A model generated the notes under the pieces. It was not told the origin of the DNA. It did not search any database and saw nothing but the letters and a program-made list of their open reading frames with translations. Positions 34,394 through 41,272 of a DNA stretch of 41,272 bases are shown here, piece by piece. The translations under genes were made by a program, and so were the position numbers. Source of the stretch: Gammaproteobacteria bacterium (GTDB lineage: Bacteria > Pseudomonadota > Gammaproteobacteria > DSM-19610); the NCBI GenBank assembly GCA_026197075.1, contig JAPHQV010000005.1, positions 1 to 41,272 on the forward strand, in the 5' to 3' direction. Within the stretch, counting starts at the first letter, position 1. The number at the start of each line of letters is the position of its first letter.

Positions 34394-35362
34394 TCAGCTG
34401 CCCTTCCCCCGGCCATGGGCGCGCGCCAGGGCCTCCATGGCGCTGTTGATCTCCTGCAGTTTGCGGGTGTCCCCACCCCGGTCCGGGTGGTGCTCCATGG
34501 CCAGCTTGCGGTAGCGCTCGCGGGCCTGTTCGTAGTCTGCATCGGCCTCCAGGCCGAGCACCCGCAGGGCCGCGCCTTTTTGCTCCAGCCCCTGCATGCG
34601 CACCCAGAAACGGCCCAGCATGTCATCCACATCGGCGGCGCTGGTGGCGTGCAGGTTGCCAAGGTCCAGGTAGTATTCCCGCAGGGGATCGCTGCGCCCT
34701 GGCAGCGCGCTGTCTCCCGGCCGGTAGGGATGCAGGCGGATGCACAGGGGATTGATCTCCAGGCGCGCGCGTTCCTCGCTGTGACAGCGATCGCGCAGGC
34801 GATGAAGCAGGTGGAACAGACGAAAATGCTGCTGGAACAGGCGGTGATCAGCCGGCTCGTCGTCCGAGCCATGGGTGACGGGGTGGCCTTCGGCGCGCAG
34901 GGCCTGCAGCAGCTCGAATTCGCTGATGCCCTCGGGGTGCCTTTCCAGGCGGGCCAGCAGATCCTCCTCGAGTGCCTCCCGCGATATTGACGCGGATTCT
35001 TCCAGGTCCTGGTAGGCCTCGGGCACGAAGCGCGGCGTGCAGATCGCGTAGAACAGCAGTTCGTTACCGCCGGTGTTGGTGATGCGCTGGGCCATGCCGG
35101 GCGGGATCAGCACCACATCTCCAGGCCCCACTTCCCGGGGCGGGGTTTCCCCCACTTCCACCCGGCCCTGGCCACGGATGATCAGGTAACGCTCGCTGAT
35201 GTCGCGCAGCCGGTGCCAGCGGGTGGTGTCACCGGGCGCCACCCGCGCGCGGGCGATGGAGCAGGCGGGATCGAGGGCCTGGTTCCAGCTTTCCAGGATA
35301 TGGCAGCCCTCGTCGAAGAAGTATTCCTGATCGGGATCAGGATGGTGGATGACAGGTTTCAT
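34394..35362 (-). CDS. Cupin domain fused to a DnaJ-related protein
   Basis: A 322-residue protein with three parts. Residues about 20-115 are a cupin barrel (RARVAPGDTTRWHRLRDISERYLIIRGQGRVEV, then GPGDVVLIPPGMAQRI). Residues about 130-250 match the DNAJ_related domain (EALEEDLLARLERHPEGISEFELLQALRAEGHP, FQQHFRLFHLLHRLRD, EINPLCIRLHPY). The last 65 residues are a J domain with the HPD motif in LAMEHHPDRGG, which would stimulate DnaK ATPase. The frame is continuous. AAGGTGA supports the ATG at 35362; a longer upstream frame overlaps the divergent gene and is rejected. Confidence 0.88.
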   Translation of the reverse strand: MKPVIHHPDPDQEYFFDEGCHILESWNQALDPACSIARARVAPGDTTRWHRLRDISERYLIIRGQGRVEVGETPPREVGPGDVVLIPPGMAQRITNTGGNELLFYAICTPRFVPEAYQDLEESASISREALEEDLLARLERHPEGISEFELLQALRAEGHPVTHGSDDEPADHRLFQQHFRLFHLLHRLRDRCHSEERARLEINPLCIRLHPYRPGDSALPGRSDPLREYYLDLGNLHATSAADVDDMLGRFWVRMQGLEQKGAALRVLGLEADADYEQARERYRKLAMEHHPDRGGDTRKLQEINSAMEALARAHGRGKGS

Positions 35363-35455
35363 GGTCTTCACCTTACGCGGCGTGCACGCCCGGCTGCAAG
35401 GGCAGGGCATAAGCGCCATAATGGGACGAACAGTATTGAAACGACAGGAGTCCCC

Positions 35456-36163
35456 ATGAACCCGACCGCACCCCATAGCATCCATGCTCTGGAACTGGGG
35501 CCGATGGAGAATTTCATCTACCTCATCGAGGATCGTGCCAGCGGCCGCGCCGCGGTGGTGGACCCGGCCTGGGATGTGCCGGCGATCCTGGAGCTGGCAC
35601 GGGAACGGGGCGTGCGCATCACCGATGTGCTGCTCACCCACAGCCACCATGACCACATCAATGGGTTGGAGGCGCTGTTGGCCGGCGCCGACGCCCAGTT
35701 GCACCTGCTCAAGCCCGAGGCCCGCTTCTGGGGGGCCGAGCTGGAATTACCCACCCTGCATCATGGCGGTGATCTCATTCGCCTCGGAGAGACGGAGATC
35801 GAGGTGCTGCACACTCCCGGGCACACCCCGGGCTCGGCCTGTTACCGCATGGGCGATGATGTGATCACCGGCGATACCCTGTTCGTATTCGGCTGCGGCC
35901 GCTGTGACCTGCGCGGTGGCGATCCCGAACAGATGTACCAGACCCTCAAACGCATGACCCGCGAACTGCCCGGCCAGGCCCTGATCCATCCCGGCCATAA
36001 CTACTCCGTGAAGGCCAGCTCCACCCTCGAGGAGCAGGTGGAAGGCAACCCCTTCCTGCATTTCGACCAGCTCGACCGCTTCATCGAATACCGCATGCAC
36101 TACCATGACCGACACCGCGATTCCCCCTACGGGCCGGTGCCGAAAGGGCAGGAGATGCCCTGA
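35456..36163 (+). CDS. MBL-fold metallohydrolase, glyoxalase II-like
   Basis: A 235-residue metallo-beta-lactamase-fold hydrolase. The metal motif THSHHDH, the second ligand region LHTPGHTPGSACY, the GDTLFVFGCGRCDLRGGD block and HPGHNY are all intact. These resemble hydroxyacylglutathione hydrolase and related enzymes, including persulfide dioxygenases. Substrate cannot be fixed. It is cytoplasmic, with CAGGAG upstream of the ATG at 35456; a longer frame upstream reaches into the divergent cupin gene and is rejected. It diverges from the cupin-DnaJ gene. Confidence 0.93.
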   Translation: MNPTAPHSIHALELGPMENFIYLIEDRASGRAAVVDPAWDVPAILELARERGVRITDVLLTHSHHDHINGLEALLAGADAQLHLLKPEARFWGAELELPTLHHGGDLIRLGETEIEVLHTPGHTPGSACYRMGDDVITGDTLFVFGCGRCDLRGGDPEQMYQTLKRMTRELPGQALIHPGHNYSVKASSTLEEQVEGNPFLHFDQLDRFIEYRMHYHDRHRDSPYGPVPKGQEMP

Positions 36164-36253
36164 TCGGCCGCGCGCCACGCAGGCTGGAGTCGAGCCTTCC
36201 GCTGGTGAGTATTGACAAGGGACAAAATATTTGGGCAGACTCCCGAGCATGAG

Positions 36254-36410
36254 CACAGATTTTTCCATGCCGTCCAACAGCGTCCTGCGCGTATGCCTGT
36301 GGCACCGCGCAGCCGGTGCCCGTGGCCCATGGAAAAGTTGATGTACCGCTAACACACTCCGCATACCAGCGGTTTTCCAGGGCCACAGATTTCACGATCT
36401 GTGGCCTTTT
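36254..36410 (+). promoter_or_regulatory. Structured leader upstream of the DMT transporter, riboswitch or attenuator candidate
   Basis: A stem of at least nine pairs, TTTTCCATG (36261-36269) with CATGGAAAA (36328-36336), encloses an inner hairpin GGCACC/GGTGCC (36301-36320) and a 3-bp GCC/GGC step. A further hairpin ACCGCT/AGCGGT (36345-36373) follows, then a terminator. Competing pairings exist: GGAAAA (36331-36336) can instead pair with TTTTCC (36373-36378), CTGTGGC (36297-36303) with GCCACAG (36382-36388) in the terminator, and CACAGAT (36254-36260) with ATCTGTG (36397-36403). TTGACA at 36212 may be a -35 but has no good -10. I do not recognise a known riboswitch class. Confidence 0.5.
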
Positions 36411-36411
36411 T
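36381..36411 (+). terminator. Intrinsic terminator in the leader before the DMT transporter
   Basis: GGCCACAGAT (36381-36390) pairs perfectly with ATCTGTGGCC (36397-36406) around a 6-nt loop and is followed by TTTTTG. It lies only 20 nt before the transporter start codon, which suits conditional termination better than the end of the upstream hydrolase gene, over 200 nt away. Confidence 0.88.
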
Positions 36412-36431
36412 GCTTTTGGGGGATATGCATC

Positions 36432-37328
36432 ATGTCGATACCGGCGGCCTTTGTGGCCGTGATCCTGATCTGGTCCACCACGCCGCTGGCCATCCAGTGG
36501 AGTGGCCAGGGCGGCGGCTATCTGTTCGGCGTGACCGCGCGCATGGTGGCGGGTGCGTTGCTGTGCGGGCTGGTAATGCTGGTGTTGCGCGTGGCGCTGC
36601 CGTTGCACCGCGACGCCCTGCGCACCTATGCGGCAGCGGGCATGGGCATCTTCGGCGCCATGATCTGTGTGTACTGGGGCGCCCAGTTCATTCCCTCCGG
36701 CTGGATCTCGGTGCTGTTCGGATTGACGCCCATGGTGACGGGTGGTTTCGCCCTCTGGTGGCTGCAGGAAGAGGGCTTCACCCCCTTCAGGATCCTGGGG
36801 CTGGTGTTGGGCCTGCTGGGCTTGCTGGTCCTCTTCGGTAGTGGCGCGACCCTGGGCGGCCAGGCCCTGTTCGGGGCGGTGGCGGTGCTGGTCTCGGTGG
36901 TGTTGCATTCGCTCAGCGCCGTATGGGTGAAACGGGTGGGCGCGAATCTGCCGGCCATGGCGGTGACCGGTGGCGGCCTGCTGGTGGCGGCCCCGGCCTA
37001 CCTGGTCTGTTGGTGGCTGTTCGACGGCCGGTTGCCGGAGGAGCTGCCGCTGCGCACCCTGGGATCCATCGCCTACCTGTCGGTGTTCGGTTCGGTGCTC
37101 GGATTCATGCTGTACTACTATCTGCTGCGGCATGTGGAGGCGGGCAAGACGGCCCTGATCACCCTGGTGACACCGGTGCTGGCCCTCCTGCTGGGCGCCG
37201 CGCTGAACGCCGAGCACCTGGGCTGGAAGGTATGGCTGGGTACCCTGCTGATCCTCACGGGCCTGGCCTGCCATTACTGGGGTGGTCGTGTGTCCGTGCG
37301 CATGCCGCTTGCGGGGAAGGAAGAGTGA
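36432..37328 (+). CDS. DMT superfamily transporter, EamA type
   Basis: A 298-residue inner-membrane protein with about ten hydrophobic helices in two EamA repeats of five, typical of the drug/metabolite transporter superfamily. Examples are AAFVAVILIWSTTPLAIQW in helix one and ALITLVTPVLALLLGAAL in helix nine. Such proteins often export amino acids or small metabolites; the substrate cannot be read from the sequence. A GGGGG site nine nt upstream supports the ATG. The gene follows a structured leader and terminator, so its expression may depend on conditional read-through. The sigma-factor gene begins 43 nt later. Confidence 0.9.
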   Translation: MSIPAAFVAVILIWSTTPLAIQWSGQGGGYLFGVTARMVAGALLCGLVMLVLRVALPLHRDALRTYAAAGMGIFGAMICVYWGAQFIPSGWISVLFGLTPMVTGGFALWWLQEEGFTPFRILGLVLGLLGLLVLFGSGATLGGQALFGAVAVLVSVVLHSLSAVWVKRVGANLPAMAVTGGGLLVAAPAYLVCWWLFDGRLPEELPLRTLGSIAYLSVFGSVLGFMLYYYLLRHVEAGKTALITLVTPVLALLLGAALNAEHLGWKVWLGTLLILTGLACHYWGGRVSVRMPLAGKEE

Positions 37329-37371
37329 CAGAGTTTTCTATTGCGGGCGGTTTCTATATGCTCCCCGTTCA

Positions 37372-37932
37372 ATGGAAGATAATCGTGCCGACGAAGACCT
37401 GATGCTGGCCTATCGCGGGGGCGACACGGCGGCCTTTGCGGCCCTCTTCCGGCGTCGCAAGGGGCGCCTGTACCGCTATCTGTTGCGCCAGTGCGGCGAT
37501 GCCGCGCTGGCCGGGAAGCTGTTCGAGGACATCTGGTTGCGCCTGATCCGCGCGCACCAGCGCTACCGGCCACAGGCGCGCTTCCTCACCTATCTTCACC
37601 GCCTTGCCCACCAGGTGCTGATGGATCATTACCGTCATCGTCCCGCCGGTGTGCCCCGCTCCTACCTGCAGGAGCCCGAGACCCTGCTTGAGCCGCTTCC
37701 CGCCGAACCCCAGGCGGATGTCCTGGCGGCCTCGCGCCAGCAACTGGAACGCTTGTTGCAACTGTTGGTCGCCCTGCCGGAGGCGCAACGCGAGGTGTTC
37801 CTGTTGCGCGAGGAGGCGGGGCTTGGCCTGGAGGAGATCGCGCGGGTAATCGATGCGCGTCCGGAGACCGCGCGCAACCGCCTGCGCCAGGCAACCCGGT
37901 TCCTGCGCCAGGGCATGAGAGGTGGCGAATGA
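37372..37932 (+). CDS. RNA polymerase sigma factor, ECF-like
   Basis: A 186-residue sigma-70-family protein. Region 2 is visible in DEDLMLAYRGGDTAAFAALFRR through RYRPQARFLTYLHRLAHQVLMDHYRH, and region 4 in LLVALPEAQREVFLLREEAGLGLEEIARVIDARPETARNRLRQA, which includes the -35-recognising helix-turn-helix. The ATG at 37372 gives a normal N-terminus but has no clear ribosome site; an upstream start in the transporter gene is possible. It overlaps the next gene by 4 bp (ATGA), suggesting translational coupling with a partner regulator. Confidence 0.93.
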   Translation: MEDNRADEDLMLAYRGGDTAAFAALFRRRKGRLYRYLLRQCGDAALAGKLFEDIWLRLIRAHQRYRPQARFLTYLHRLAHQVLMDHYRHRPAGVPRSYLQEPETLLEPLPAEPQADVLAASRQQLERLLQLLVALPEAQREVFLLREEAGLGLEEIARVIDARPETARNRLRQATRFLRQGMRGGE

Positions 37933-38498
37933 CGCCGGGCCGGGGGGATGGAAAGGTGCTGCGCCTGCCGGAGGAACATGACCTGCATCTTTCCGCCCTG
38001 TACCACCAGACCGAGGCGCCTCAGCCACCGCCGGGTCTGGAACAGCGCATTTTGAACGCGGCCCGCGAGGCCGCGGATGAGGTCGCTCGCCAGCGCCAGA
38101 CCCGGCGCGGCCACCAGGTGCCACTGCCCCTGGCAGCCCTCCTGCTGGTGGCGGCCCTCCTGCTGCCACTGCTGCTTTGGTATGGCTACCAGGACGAATT
38201 CAGCTATCCCTGGTCGGTGCCGACGGCCGGGCCGGTGGAGGAGCCGGTTGCGCCCATCCCCGCACCCGAATTTCCGGAGCCTGTGGCGCCCCCGGAAGAC
38301 AATGCTACGGAGCCGTCCCCGCAGGAGCATGAGCTGGCGGCCATCCAGGCCTTGATCCAGTCCGGCGACGATGCCGAGGCCTGGAAACGCTTCCGTGACT
38401 TCCGCATGAGCTTTCCCCAACACCGTATTCCCGATGCCTTGCTGGATGAGTTGGCCGGGGTGCGTACGCGCTTGCTGGAGGAGGCGGGCGGGCCTTGA
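37929..38498 (+). CDS. Single-pass membrane protein, probable anti-sigma partner
   Basis: A 189-residue protein. The soluble N-terminus (about 1-60) would face the cytoplasm, followed by one transmembrane helix (about 65-82, PLPLAALLLVAALLLPLLLW), a Pro/Glu/Ala-rich linker and a helical C-terminus (HELAAIQALIQSGDDAEAWKRF) in the periplasm. The 4-bp overlap with the sigma-factor gene and the topology fit a membrane-bound anti-sigma factor, but no zinc-binding (HxxxCxxC) motif is present, so this role is inferred from context only. Confidence 0.8.
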   Translation: MTPGRGDGKVLRLPEEHDLHLSALYHQTEAPQPPPGLEQRILNAAREAADEVARQRQTRRGHQVPLPLAALLLVAALLLPLLLWYGYQDEFSYPWSVPTAGPVEEPVAPIPAPEFPEPVAPPEDNATEPSPQEHELAAIQALIQSGDDAEAWKRFRDFRMSFPQHRIPDALLDELAGVRTRLLEEAGGP

Positions 38499-38546
38499 GT
38501 CTTGACTATACTGGGTGTGAGGGGGGGGTAGCCGGAGGACACGACC

Positions 38547-39014
38547 ATGATTGCGCATCGTCTGGAAAACTTCTTGATTGAGCACGATATTCCCTATGAC
38601 CTGGTGACGCACCCCCATGCGGCCAGTAGCCTGGAGTCAGCCGAACTGGCCCACGTGCCCGGTCGCCGTATTGCCAAGACGGTGGTGCTGGAGGATGACC
38701 AGGGTTATCTCATGGCGGTGGTGCCGGCCAGCAACCGGGTGGATCTGGGCGAATTGCATCGCCAGATGCGGCGCAACCTGGGGCTGGCCACGGAGGCGGA
38801 ACTGCAGGGGCTGTTCGAGGATTGCGAGCTCGGGGCGATCCCTCCCGTGGGCATGGCCTATGGCATTGAAACCATCGTGGACGACAGCCTGGCCGAGCAA
38901 TCGGAAATCTATTTCGAGGGCGGCGATCATGAATCCCTGGTCCGGGTCAGCGGAGAGGGTTTCGAGCAACTGATGGATCAGGTTCAGCGCGGCAGTTTCA
39001 GCTATTCCATGTAA
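38547..39014 (+). CDS. YbaK/EbsC-type aminoacyl-tRNA deacylase family protein
   Basis: A 155-residue YbaK-domain protein. Members hydrolyse misacylated tRNAs such as Ala-, Cys- or Pro-tRNA. The motif AKTVVLEDDQGYLMAVVPASNRVDLG contains the conserved lysine, and GAIPPVGMAYGIETIVDDSL is the typical GxxxPxG loop. Precise tRNA specificity cannot be assigned. GGAGG (38534-38538) supports the ATG at 38547. It is convergent with the UDP-glucose dehydrogenase gene; the 56-bp gap has only weak GC-rich pairing. Confidence 0.9.
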   Translation: MIAHRLENFLIEHDIPYDLVTHPHAASSLESAELAHVPGRRIAKTVVLEDDQGYLMAVVPASNRVDLGELHRQMRRNLGLATEAELQGLFEDCELGAIPPVGMAYGIETIVDDSLAEQSEIYFEGGDHESLVRVSGEGFEQLMDQVQRGSFSYSM

Positions 39015-39070
39015 CCGGCAGCCTCGGACATCCGGCCGCGGCCGTGGCCGTGTCTGTCCCGGGGCGGGGA

Positions 39071-40405
39071 TCAACCCCCTGCCGGTGCGCGCCCGATGGA
39101 GTGATAGGTAAAGCCCAGCCGCGCCAGGTCGTCGGGGTTGTAGAGATTGCGACCATCGAAGATCACGGGCTCGTTGAGGGTATCGCGGATGTGGATGAAG
39201 TCCGGGCTGCGGAACTGGTTCCACTCGGTGACGACCACCAGGGCATCAGCCCCCTCCAGGGCATCCTGTTCGCTGTCACATAGCAGCAAGTCCGGGCGCT
39301 CGCCATAGATGCGCCGGGTCTCCGCGCGGGCCTCGGGGTCGAAGGCGCGGACCTTGGCGCCGGCCTTCCACAGGGCTTCCATGAGGGTGCGGCTGGAGGC
39401 GTCGCGCATATCGTCGGTGTTGGGCTTGAAGGACAGTCCCCAGATGGCGAAGGTCTTGCCGGCCAATTCCAGGCCATAGTGGGCGGAGATCTTGTGGAAC
39501 AGCAGTTCCTTCTGGCGAAAATTCACCGCTTCCACCGCATGCAGCAGTTCCGGGTGGTAGCCGTTCTCGATGGCGGTGTGCTCCAGGGCGCGCACGTCCT
39601 TCGGGAAACAGGAGCCGCCGTAGCCGCAACCGGGATAGATGAACTGGTAGCCGATACGCGGATCCGAGCCGATACCCACACGTACCTTCTCGATATCCGC
39701 ACCCAGGCGTTCAGCGATGTTGGACAGCTCGTTCATGAAGCTGATCTTGGTGGCCAGCATGGCATTGGCGGCGTACTTGGTCAGTTCGGCGGAGCGTACA
39801 TCCATGGCCAGCAGTCGGTCATGGTTGCGGTTGAAGGGGGCGTAGAGGGCGCGCAGCAATTCGGTGGTGCGCGGGTTGTCGGTGCCGATGATGATGCGGT
39901 CGGGGCGCATGAAATCCTCCACCGCGGCGCCTTCCTTGAGGAATTCGGGGTTGGAGACCACGTCGTATTCCCTGGGATCGCCACGTTCTTCCTGCACGGC
40001 GCGAATGGCGGCCTTGACCCGGTCGGCGGTGCCCACCGGTACCGTGGACTTGTTGACCACCACCCGGTAGTCGCTGATGTGCTCGCCGATGGTGCGTGCC
40101 ACGGCCAGTACATGCTGCAGGTCCGCCGAGCCATCCTCGTCGGGCGGGGTGCCGACGGCAATGAACTGGAACAGCCCGTGGGCCACGCCCTCGGCGGCAT
40201 CCAGGGTGAAACGCAGGCGCCCGGCGGCGTGGTTGCTGCGAATCATCTCCTCGAGTCCGGGTTCATAGATGGGGCATTCGCCGCTGTTCAGGCGGTCGAC
40301 CTTGTCCGGGTCGATATCCACGCACAATACATCGTTGCCGACCTGGGCCAGGCAGGTGCCCGTGACCAGGCCCACGTATCCGGAACCGTAAATGGTGACT
40401 TTCAT
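39071..40405 (-). CDS. UDP-glucose 6-dehydrogenase
   Basis: A 444-residue enzyme that oxidises UDP-glucose to UDP-glucuronate with two NAD+, providing precursor for polysaccharides. The N-terminal Rossmann loop [14 protein letters not shown], the [12 protein letters not shown] block, and the catalytic-cysteine motif [10 protein letters not shown] are intact, as is the C-terminal binding region with [15 protein letters not shown]. Length is typical of TuaD/Ugd proteins. It is single, without neighbouring exopolysaccharide genes in view. Confidence 0.96.
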   Translation of the reverse strand: MKVTIYGSGYVGLVTGTCLAQVGNDVLCVDIDPDKVDRLNSGECPIYEPGLEEMIRSNHAAGRLRFTLDAAEGVAHGLFQFIAVGTPPDEDGSADLQHVLAVARTIGEHISDYRVVVNKSTVPVGTADRVKAAIRAVQEERGDPREYDVVSNPEFLKEGAAVEDFMRPDRIIIGTDNPRTTELLRALYAPFNRNHDRLLAMDVRSAELTKYAANAMLATKISFMNELSNIAERLGADIEKVRVGIGSDPRIGYQFIYPGCGYGGSCFPKDVRALEHTAIENGYHPELLHAVEAVNFRQKELLFHKISAHYGLELAGKTFAIWGLSFKPNTDDMRDASSRTLMEALWKAGAKVRAFDPEARAETRRIYGERPDLLLCDSEQDALEGADALVVVTEWNQFRSPDFIHIRDTLNEPVIFDGRNLYNPDDLARLGFTYHSIGRAPAGG

Positions 40406-40694
40406 GTAGATGGCAGCCTTGTCTGTGGGTTTTCGCTTCTAAGGAACCACTGATCCGGTCTGATTCCGCCATTCGGGCGAATGCCGGGTTGTTCAGGGAT
40501 TCTTTAACTATATGTTTTTTATGCGTGGACACCCGGATTCCCGGAATATACGCCCGTCATGTATACGCGCGCGGCCCAACCGCCCGGGATGCTACCACAA
40601 ACCCGGCGAAAATATGGATTCTGGATCGCGACCGGAAGCTTCGCCGGGTGCCTCGCCCGGCCAGTAAAACTCTGGTTTGGGAACCTTTTTGGAG
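40406..40694. other. Intergenic region between ugd and the tRNA cluster
   Basis: About 290 nt with no supported gene. It must hold the ugd promoter on the minus strand; AT-rich DNA at 40500-40525 is the likely place. A short hairpin GCCGGG/CCCGGC lies at 40643-40661. Nothing else recognisable is seen. Confidence 0.5.
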
Positions 40695-40723
40695 TTGACA
40701 CGAGCTCCCTTGGGCAGCAGAAT
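40695..40723 (+). promoter_or_regulatory. Promoter of the tRNA-tuf operon
   Basis: A perfect -35 TTGACA (40695-40700) and CAGAAT (40718-40723) are 17 nt apart. Transcription would start about 12 nt before tRNA-Tyr. Confidence 0.7.
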
Positions 40724-40741
40724 ACCCGGCTTCCGTTTATC

Positions 40742-40826
40742 GGAGGGGTTCCCGAGTGGCCAAAGGGATCAGACTGTAAATCTGACGGCTCCGCCTTCGG
40801 AGGTTCGAATCCTCCCCCCTCCACCA
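40742..40826 (+). tRNA. tRNA-Tyr (anticodon GTA)
   Basis: An 85-nt type II tRNA. The acceptor GGAGGGG pairs with CCCCTCC, the anticodon loop is CTGTAAA, a long variable arm CGGCTCCGCCTTC follows, the T arm is GGAGG-TTCGAAT-CCTCC, and CCA is encoded. Confidence 0.97.
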
Positions 40827-40945
40827 GACAATGTGGATTCTGCCGGCGGTGGCCACTGGCACGGTAGCAGGAATGCCGCACCGGTTCGGGCCGGGAGTAT
40901 ATAAAGGCATAGCCCGGAGGGCCAGGCCGGGGAAAGGTAGGCCGC

Positions 40946-41019
40946 GCGGGTGTAGTTCAATGGTAGAACTTCAGCCTTCCAAGCTGAATACGTGGGTTCG
41001 ATTCCCATCACCCGCTCCA
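40946..41019 (+). tRNA. tRNA-Gly (anticodon TCC)
   Basis: A 74-nt tRNA. The acceptor GCGGGTG pairs with CACCCGC, the anticodon loop is CTTCCAA, the T arm carries GGTTCGATTCC, and CCA is encoded. Confidence 0.97.
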
Positions 41020-41073
41020 ACAGCGTAAAAGTTACGGGATTCCGGAAAAGAAGTCCGGGTCGAGACGAAATTT

Positions 41074-41149
41074 GCCCATGTAGCTCAGTCGGTAGAGCAC
41101 ATCCTTGGTAAGGATGAGGTCACCAGTTCAACTCTGGTCATGGGCTCCA
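41074..41149 (+). tRNA. tRNA-Thr (anticodon GGT)
   Basis: A 76-nt tRNA. The acceptor GCCCATG pairs with CATGGGC, the anticodon loop is TTGGTAA, the T arm carries AGTTCAACTCT, and CCA is encoded. Confidence 0.97.
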
Positions 41150-41243
41150 AATCAGTACCTGTGGATCGCTTGGTGGTGTGGTCGCGCTGTCGAGGGGTTC
41201 GGAACAATTGACTCGTTGTACTTGACTGGGGAGATCATCACCG

Positions 41244-41272
41244 ATGTCCAAGGGAAAATTTGAACGCAACAA
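41244..41272 (+). CDS. tuf: Elongation factor Tu, first nine codons (3' end outside window)
   Basis: The ATG at 41244 opens MSKGKFERN, the start of EF-Tu, which delivers aminoacyl-tRNA to the ribosome. GGGGAG (41228-41233) is the ribosome site. The Tyr-Gly-Thr tRNA order directly upstream is the classical tufB arrangement, which strengthens the call despite the short fragment. Confidence 0.9.

Noticed and set aside
36212-36410. 6S RNA
   Set aside because: A rod-like fold with a bulge is suggestive, but the ends do not form the closing stem and no sequence similarity to known 6S RNA is seen.

Overview
The window is GC-rich, densely coded chromosomal DNA from a Gammaproteobacterium. XthA, YcgL, ZapE, SelO, HrpB, EfpL (YeiP-type, Arg33), PurT, Uup and the order tRNA-Tyr, tRNA-Gly, tRNA-Thr, tuf all point there. 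A DsrC-family protein, expanded PstC and PstA permeases and a PEP-CTERM protein would suit a Chromatiales/Ectothiorhodospiraceae-like lineage, but that placement is inference. There are no rRNA genes, CRISPR arrays, transposase genes or prophage genes.

Layout. 1-6977: the end of a proline/alanine-rich protein, an M16 metalloprotease, xthA, ycgL, zapE, and a membrane-anchored coiled-coil protein whose C-terminal tail matches that of the first protein. 7000-10148: a porin with a small periplasmic binding-protein-like partner, an unknown membrane protein, and a short DsrC-like protein. 10353-18068: selO, an FKBP isomerase, hrpB, efpL, a PEP-CTERM VWA protein with a good sigma-54 promoter, and purT. 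18244-20035: small conserved genes and a cold-shock gene. 20140-26390: pstS-pstC-pstA-pstB with two Pho boxes and a terminator after pstS. 26467-29584: small membrane proteins, a ferredoxin-reductase, and a Xre/MbcA/ParS-type protein with two unknown downstream genes. 29681-33591: NAD-type glutamate dehydrogenase, a small protein and uup. 33752-39014: a helix-hairpin-helix membrane protein, a cupin/DnaJ-related fusion, an MBL hydrolase, a DMT transporter behind a structured leader, a sigma factor with its presumed anti-sigma partner, and a YbaK-type deacylase. 39071-41272: UDP-glucose dehydrogenase, then the tRNA-tuf cluster, which runs off the end.

The most unusual layer is between the genes. 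Three elements (10189-10340, 15057-15164, 21048-21149) share a core: the last two are 51/54 identical in opposite orientation. Each core is enclosed by long self-complementary arms that differ in sequence at every locus. The intact core holds two GGGA-loop hairpins, one matching the CsrA binding consensus exactly, though on the strand antisense to the flanking genes. A second group, with TAGGAG-type palindromes, supplies the TAG stop codons of three genes. Other repeats flank gdh and lie beside pstB. A leader with mutually exclusive pairings and an intrinsic terminator precedes the DMT transporter and is a riboswitch or attenuator candidate.
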